Below, one piece after another: positions 7,336-11,606 of a stretch of 11,606 nucleotides of DNA; position 1 is the stretch's first letter, and each line of letters starts with the position of its first letter. A program made the position numbers and the translations under genes. The notes beneath the pieces were generated by a model. The model was not told the DNA's origin and did not search any database. It was given only the letters and a program-made list of their open reading frames with translations. Location: positions 38,180 through 49,785 of the forward strand of contig DCTM01000015.1 in the NCBI GenBank assembly GCA_002329565.1, in the 5' to 3' direction. Source of the DNA: Firmicutes bacterium UBA1440. GTDB taxonomy: Bacteria; Bacillota; Clostridia; Peptostreptococcales; Anaerovoracaceae.

Positions 7336-8481
7336 ATGGATTATCAGAAAACATTTGAAAACATAGTAGCAAAGCAGCTTGCAAGACTGGAAAAAATGAA
7401 GAATGACACCGGTATAGTCGATTACAAGGCACTCGACAAGATCATCATCGGCGTTATAGGCGGTGACGGAATCGGTCCTGCTATCACAACGCAGGCCCAC
7501 AGAGTTCTGGAAGAACTTCTGTCCGACGAAGTCGCCAAAGGAAAAGTAGAATTCCGCACTATTGACGGACTGACCATCGAACGTCGCTCCGCTGCCGGCA
7601 AGGCCATTCCGGACGACGTATTGGAAGAAATCAAAGCCTGTCACATACTGCTGAAAGGCCCGACCACCACGCCGAGAAAAGGTGATAAGTGGGGCAACAT
7701 CGACAGCGCTAATGTAGAGATGCGCAAAGCCCTCGATCTCTTTGCCAACGTCAGACCTGTCAAGGTTCCGGAAGAAGGCATCGATTGGACGTTTTTCCGT
7801 GAAAATACAGAATGCCTCTATGCCATGGGCGGCTACGGCGTGGACATCGACGATGATCTTGCGATTGATTTCCGCGTTATTACCACTCCCGGCACAAGAA
7901 GGATCGCCAGGCAGGCGTTTGAATATGCAAAGAACAACGGCAAGACACGTGTTTCCATCGTGACAAAGGCCAACATCGTCAAGAAGACGGACGGTAAGTT
8001 CCTCGAGGTCTGCAAAGAGGTCGCCAAGGAATATCCCGGCATCGAGGTTGACGACTGGTACATCGACATCATGACGGCCAAGCTGATCGACCCGAACAGA
8101 AGAACGCAGTTCCAAGTACTCATACTTCCGAATCTCTACGGCGATATCCTGACCGATGAAGCTGCCGAATTCCAAGGTGGCGTCGGTACAGCGGGCAGCG
8201 CCAACATCGGCAACAAATACGCGATGTTCGAAGCCATCCACGGTTCAGCTCCGAGAATGGTCGAAGAAGGCAGAGAAATCTATGCGGATCCATGCAGCAT
8301 GATGCGCGCAAGCGTAATGCTCCTCTCCCATATCGGCTACCAAGAACAAGCTGACAAATTAGCCAAAGCGCTCGACATTTGCACAGTAACGGAAAAGAAA
8401 CTCGTCCTGACCGGCAGATCGGACGGTGCAACCAATGCTGAATTCTCTGATTATGTACTCGATACTATCAAGAAAATATAG
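7336..8481 (+). CDS. icd: Isocitrate dehydrogenase (isocitrate/isopropylmalate dehydrogenase family)
   Basis: This 381-residue enzyme should oxidise and decarboxylate isocitrate to 2-oxoglutarate. Isocitrate contacts match E. coli Icd: S124 and N126 (SANVEMR; E. coli S113/N115), R130, R140 (NVRPVK) and R155 (FFRENTE). Catalytic Y162 and K211 (TKANIVKKTDG) and the metal-binding D270/D274 (LYGDILTDEAA) are present. The Ser/Asn pair argues against isopropylmalate as substrate. Coenzyme choice is unclear: the site that carries Lys-Tyr in NADP enzymes and Asp-Ile in NAD enzymes reads R307-M308 after HGSAP, and the later NADP-binding Tyr and Arg appear to be missing (VTEKKLV, from 351). Its GGAGG site lies inside the end of acn, so translation is probably coupled. 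With acn it makes the oxidative branch from citrate to 2-oxoglutarate, useful for glutamate synthesis in an anaerobe. Confidence 0.9.
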   Translation: MDYQKTFENIVAKQLARLEKMKNDTGIVDYKALDKIIIGVIGGDGIGPAITTQAHRVLEELLSDEVAKGKVEFRTIDGLTIERRSAAGKAIPDDVLEEIKACHILLKGPTTTPRKGDKWGNIDSANVEMRKALDLFANVRPVKVPEEGIDWTFFRENTECLYAMGGYGVDIDDDLAIDFRVITTPGTRRIARQAFEYAKNNGKTRVSIVTKANIVKKTDGKFLEVCKEVAKEYPGIEVDDWYIDIMTAKLIDPNRRTQFQVLILPNLYGDILTDEAAEFQGGVGTAGSANIGNKYAMFEAIHGSAPRMVEEGREIYADPCSMMRASVMLLSHIGYQEQADKLAKALDICTVTEKKLVLTGRSDGATNAEFSDYVLDTIKKI

Positions 8482-8493
8482 GAAGGTGCTCCG

Positions 8494-9150
8494 ATGATTT
8501 TACAAGGCAATCCGGATAAGGCCTCCAACCTTTCCTTATCCGAGAACTTATTCAGGCAATTGCGCGGAGACATCCTGCAGGGAAAGCTCAAAATCGGAGA
8601 AAAGCTGACTGAACAGCGCGTGTGCGCTGAGTATTCAGTAAGCCGCACGCCGGTGAGAGAGGCGTTTCAGAAACTGGAAATAGACGGACTGATCGAGATG
8701 ATCCCCAACAGGGGAGCTTTTGTGGTAGGTTTTACGGAGCAGGACATCGCCGACATGTATGAGCTCCGAAAGTCATACGAAATACAGGCAGTTAAGTGGG
8801 CAATCGAACGTATGAGCGAAGATGAGTTCGAAGAAATCGAGGAGACGTTCGAATTTATGGAATTTTACACCAACAAGAACGATATCGAGAAGATGCAGAA
8901 CATCAACAGCAAGTTTCACAGTTTGATCTATACTGCCTCACACAACAAGATGTTGAAGCACTTTCTCTCCTCCTACCAGCTGTATATAAAATATCAGCGC
9001 AGATCGGAGGGAGAGTCACAAGAATATCTCAATTCCGTTCTTTCCGATCACCGAGCCATCTACGAGGCGATGAAGGCACGTGATGTGGCCGCCGGAATCG
9101 AAGCGATGGCCATCCATATGAATAATGTCAAGCTGCGCGCCGGAATTTAA
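8494..9150 (+). CDS. GntR-family regulator, FadR subfamily (FCD domain)
   Basis: This 218-residue regulator has a winged helix-turn-helix at ~15-79 (SVSRTPVREAFQKLEIDGLIE is the recognition region) and an all-helical FCD ligand domain at ~86-211. The metal/ligand histidines of FCD proteins appear at H142 (KFHSLIY), H186 (SDHRAIYEAM) and H208 (AIHMNN); the usual acidic fourth ligand position reads N138. FCD regulators bind carboxylates or related metabolites, so citrate, isocitrate or 2-oxoglutarate are reasonable effector guesses. It follows icd by 12 nt with a GGAAGG site 7 nt before the ATG, making it the last gene of the operon. Its likely target is the GTATAC dyad at 5359-5372. Family call is firm; the effector and target are inferred. 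Confidence 0.92.
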   Translation: MILQGNPDKASNLSLSENLFRQLRGDILQGKLKIGEKLTEQRVCAEYSVSRTPVREAFQKLEIDGLIEMIPNRGAFVVGFTEQDIADMYELRKSYEIQAVKWAIERMSEDEFEEIEETFEFMEFYTNKNDIEKMQNINSKFHSLIYTASHNKMLKHFLSSYQLYIKYQRRSEGESQEYLNSVLSDHRAIYEAMKARDVAAGIEAMAIHMNNVKLRAGI

Positions 9151-9181
9151 CATCAAATCCATACGATATATGCGTCATTTT

Positions 9182-9214
9182 AAAAACGGTACAATTGTAT
9201 TTGTGCCGTTTTTT
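9182..9214 (+). terminator. Rho-independent terminator of the acn-icd-gntR operon
   Basis: AAAAACGGTACAA (9182-9194) pairs with TTGTGCCGTTTTT (9201-9213) with one G-T wobble around a 6-nt TTGTAT loop, and a run of six T ends the structure at 9214. It begins 32 nt after the gntR stop. The A-run on the left arm could also allow termination in the opposite direction. Confidence 0.88.
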
Positions 9215-9349
9215 GTTGTTACCTGTTGTGGCTGTATTGTTTTTTGTCTTTCTCCTGTGCCGCGCTCATAGAATATATTAAAATATGTGGCTCAAAGCAA
9301 GTCATAACGATTGCTCAAGCGACAAATACGATCAATGTGAGGTCACGCT

Positions 9350-9949
9350 ATGGAATTTCTTTTTCAGCCCGGCGTTTATGCGACAAGCAGCAGCACCGGC
9401 ACAACGCTGCTCGATATGCTCGAACGCATGTGGCTGCCCGAGCATCACACAGGCGAAGGTACTTTCTACATCATCTCAGGATTTGCAAATTATAACGGCG
9501 GACTCCGATTTTACCCTTCTTTCAGCAAACATACCGATAGGGGTGGGCGCATCTTTGCCATAATCAGCGGCAGCAGCACCCGGCAACTCAGCAGCCTGCA
9601 AGTTGCCGAGGCTCTGCTCGGCTGCGGTGCGGATCTCTTCGTTGTCAACAGAAAACGCCTTCTTCACGCGAAATGCTACGGCACAGCAAATAAACACGGT
9701 CAAGAGCTTATCGTCACCTCAGGCAATTTTACCGGTCAGGGCATGTCACAAAATGCAGAGTCCTCCATAAAACTTACACAAAATGATGTCGCTGCGATGG
9801 GCTTTTCTTGGGAGCAATTGCTCTCCGGCATCTTTACGCAAGGATGGGACATATACAATCTAAAAAAGTCCGACACAAAAAGAAAACGCAACCCCGGCTG
9901 GGCACTGCTGTACGACGAAACGCTCAAGGCGGGAACACTCGAGACTTAA
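9350..9949 (+). CDS. PLD-superfamily nuclease domain, BfiI/NgoFVII-like, possibly truncated
   Basis: This 199-residue protein carries one phospholipase D-type active site: H106-x-K108 (LLHAKCYG), then S124-G-N126 (VTSGNFTGQG) and E137 (SQNAE). The residue spacing agrees with my recollection of the catalytic half of BfiI, a metal-independent restriction enzyme that works as a dimer of single PLD motifs. Full-length BfiI is about 358 residues, with a separate DNA-recognition domain in the C-terminal half. Here the frame ends after the catalytic domain and a basic stretch (KKSDTKRKRNPG, ~172-183), with TAA soon followed by further in-frame stops. It is therefore either a stand-alone nuclease or the remnant of a larger gene. 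No methyltransferase or other defence gene is adjacent. GAGG lies 7 nt before the ATG; no convincing promoter is seen, only TAGAAT at 9269-9274 with a poor -35. A transfer nuclease or other PLD enzyme is possible. Confidence 0.7.
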   Translation: MEFLFQPGVYATSSSTGTTLLDMLERMWLPEHHTGEGTFYIISGFANYNGGLRFYPSFSKHTDRGGRIFAIISGSSTRQLSSLQVAEALLGCGADLFVVNRKRLLHAKCYGTANKHGQELIVTSGNFTGQGMSQNAESSIKLTQNDVAAMGFSWEQLLSGIFTQGWDIYNLKKSDTKRKRNPGWALLYDETLKAGTLET

Positions 9950-10030
9950 TTGTAATGAATGACTTCGCGGCAAATATTTTCTCATGCAAAACAAGCGATC
10001 CGATTTATAATCCCGGGCACAACTCTTCCG

Positions 10031-11606
10031 TTATTTAAAGAAGGTCAGTTCTCCGTTACTCTCATCTACAGTCACACTGTCACCGTCGACAATTTCACCC
10101 TTGATAATTTTGGCAGCCATCTCAGTCTCTATATGCTTTTGTAGATAGCGGTTTACAGGTCTCGCGCCATAGATCGGAGTATAGCTTTCGCGAGCAATAA
10201 AGAGCTTTGCTTTATCTGTCAGTGTCAACGTGATTTCGCGTTCCGCCAAACGTGCCAGTAAGCCCTTGATCGAGATATCAATTATCTTCGTAATCTGATC
10301 ATAAGTCAAAGGCGAGAAGATAACCGTATCATCAATTCTGTTCAGAAACTCAGGCTTGAAGTAACGCTTAATTTCTTCCATTACTTGCGATCTCACGGCT
10401 TCATCGATGGTGCCGTCCTCGCTGATGTTTTCCATCAGATATGCACTGCCAAGGTTTGAGGTCATAATGACAATGGTATTTTTGAAATCAACTGTCCGTC
10501 CCTGATTGTCCGTCAACCTTCCGTCATCCAAAAGCTGGAGAAGAATGTTAAAAACGTCAGGATGTGCCTTTTCTATTTCATCGAAAAGAATGACACTGTA
10601 AGGTTTTCGTCTGACGGCTTCCGTCAGCTGCCCACCTTCGTCGTAACCGACATATCCCGGAGGTGCACCTACAAGTCTGGAAACGGAATGTTTCTCCATA
10701 TATTCGGACATGTCAATACGAATCATATTGCGTTCGGAGTCAAACAATGCCTCGGATAACGCCTTGGCAAGTTCCGTTTTGCCCACACCCGTAGGTCCGA
10801 GGAATATGAATGAGCCAATCGGCCTGTTTTCATCTTTAAGGCCCGCTCTTGCGCGCAGCACGGCTTCCGCCACAGCTGTAACAGCCTCATCCTGTCCCAC
10901 TACGCGCTTGTGCAACTGTTCGCCGAGATGCAGCAGTTTTTCCCTCTCAGATTCAACGAGCTTGCTCACAGGGATTCCTGTCCATTTGGATACGACCTGT
11001 GCGACCTCTTCCCCCCCTACGGCTTCCTTAAGCAGGCGATTTTCTTCAGCCTCGTCGGCTTTTGATTTCACCTCTTCCAATTTCTTTTCGAGCTCGGGCA
11101 GTGTGCCGTAACGCAATTTAGCAAGCTTCTCCAGGTCATATTCGCGCTCGGCTTCCTCGATGCGAAGTTTGACTTCCTCTATCTGCTGTTTCATGGATTT
11201 CACATTGGCAATCGCTGTCTTTTCTTCTTCCCAGCGCGCACGCATGTTGTCATTCCGCTCTTTCAGCTCGGCAAGTTCCTTGACAATGATATCTTGTCTG
11301 TTCTTGGAGGCGGCGTCAGTTTCCTTGGAGAGCGCCTGTTTCTCGATTTCAAGCTGCATTATCTTGCGGGAGATTTCGTCGAGTTCACTCGGCATAGAAT
11401 CGATTTCCGTACGTATCATGGAAGCTGCCTCATCCATAAGGTCGATGGCCTTGTCCGGCAGGAATCTGTCGCTGATATATCTGTCTGAAAGTACGGCACA
11501 GGCAATCAGTGCATTGTCGGTGATGCGCACTCCGTGGTGAATCTCAAAGCGCTCTTTCAAGCCCCTCAAAATGGATATCGTATCCTGACAATGCACTGAT
11601 TGCCTG
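10031..11606 (-). CDS. clpB: ATP-dependent disaggregase ClpB, C-terminal part (5' end outside window)
   Basis: About 520 residues of ClpB are visible, against ~860 in the full protein; the N-domain and most of the first ATPase domain lie beyond the right edge. ClpB works with DnaK to pull proteins out of aggregates in the cytoplasm. Seen in order, numbering from the GTG codon at 11596: the end of ATPase domain 1 ([22 protein letters not shown]), the coiled-coil middle domain (~72-190), the linker TGIPVSKL, then ATPase domain 2 with Walker A GPTGVGKT (267-274), pore loop GYVGYDEGG (314-322), Walker B VILFDE (335-340), sensor 1 TSNLGS (379-384), arginine finger region FLNRIDD and sensor 2 GARPVNRYL (477-485). 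That GTG is not a real start. Codons right of about 11586 come from a fold-back and should be ignored. It converges on the PLD gene with an 81-bp gap; no terminator is evident. Confidence 0.95.
   Translation of the reverse strand, partial: RQSVHCQDTISILRGLKERFEIHHGVRITDNALIACAVLSDRYISDRFLPDKAIDLMDEAASMIRTEIDSMPSELDEISRKIMQLEIEKQALSKETDAASKNRQDIIVKELAELKERNDNMRARWEEEKTAIANVKSMKQQIEEVKLRIEEAEREYDLEKLAKLRYGTLPELEKKLEEVKSKADEAEENRLLKEAVGGEEVAQVVSKWTGIPVSKLVESEREKLLHLGEQLHKRVVGQDEAVTAVAEAVLRARAGLKDENRPIGSFIFLGPTGVGKTELAKALSEALFDSERNMIRIDMSEYMEKHSVSRLVGAPPGYVGYDEGGQLTEAVRRKPYSVILFDEIEKAHPDVFNILLQLLDDGRLTDNQGRTVDFKNTIVIMTSNLGSAYLMENISEDGTIDEAVRSQVMEEIKRYFKPEFLNRIDDTVIFSPLTYDQITKIIDISIKGLLARLAEREITLTLTDKAKLFIARESYTPIYGARPVNRYLQKHIETEMAAKIIKGEIVDGDSVTVDESNGELTFFK
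11499..11606. repeat. Perfect 20-bp inverted repeat ending at the window edge (probable assembly fold-back)
   Basis: The 20 bases at 11499-11518, inside clpB, recur as an exact reverse complement at 11587-11606, the last 20 bases of the window; the match stops at the next base. The clpB reading frame agrees with the family up to QDTISIL and departs from it exactly inside the terminal arm, where ClpB proteins usually read VEDTISIL. This fits a chimeric or fold-back contig end rather than a biological repeat. Confidence 0.8.

Noticed and set aside
7267..8241. A 324-codon minus-strand open frame opposite icd
   Set aside because: It lies antisense to an enzyme gene with every catalytic motif intact; its translation has no recognisable family features and it is a shadow of icd codon bias.
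9226..9563. Two plus-strand open frames overlapping the start of the PLD gene
   Set aside because: Both overlap the well-supported PLD frame; their translations are low in recognisable content and rich in His/Arg, as expected for a wrong frame.
9959..10144. Short plus-strand frame running into the 3' end of clpB
   Set aside because: It is in frame with the PLD gene beyond its stops, but half of it is antisense to clpB and it has no ribosome site; I see no continuation of the nuclease in it.

Overview
The window looks like ordinary chromosomal DNA from an anaerobic, moderate-GC Firmicute-type bacterium, probably of the class Clostridia; this is an impression. The reasons are strong AGGAGG-like ribosome sites, a single-chain ~640-residue aconitase of the Aquifex/clostridial type, and an RND pump whose adaptor has a long cytoplasmic tail instead of a lipobox. 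The genus cannot be named from sequence alone. No rRNA, tRNA, CRISPR array, insertion sequence or integrase is visible. The right-hand end carries a 20-bp fold-back that looks like a contig-end artefact, so this is probably an assembled (perhaps metagenomic) contig.

Layout: (1) Positions 1-5277 hold an RND efflux operon. A near-consensus promoter is overlaid by two copies of a GACC-N4-GGTC dyad, followed by a membrane-anchored adaptor (119-1402), an AcrB-type permease (1415-4591), a TetR regulator (4609-5229) and a hairpin terminator. The regulator is last in its operon and probably represses it through the two dyads. No outer-membrane channel gene is present. (2) Positions 5337-9214 hold an aconitase - isocitrate dehydrogenase - GntR/FCD regulator operon, tightly spaced, with its own promoter and a clear terminator. 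A GTATAC-TT-GTATAC element sits on the -10 box and fits the usual operator style of the GntR family. Together the enzymes turn citrate into 2-oxoglutarate, the oxidative branch that feeds glutamate synthesis. (3) Positions 9350-9949 hold a lone 199-residue PLD-superfamily nuclease resembling the catalytic half of BfiI-type restriction enzymes, with no DNA-binding half and no methyltransferase nearby. (4) Positions 10031-11606, on the minus strand, hold the C-terminal part of the disaggregase ClpB, running off the window.

Nothing here forms a clearly new multi-gene system. The most useful observations are the two predicted local regulatory circuits (TetR on the pump, GntR on acn-icd), the orphan BfiI-like nuclease domain, and the terminal fold-back, which corrupts the first few visible ClpB codons.
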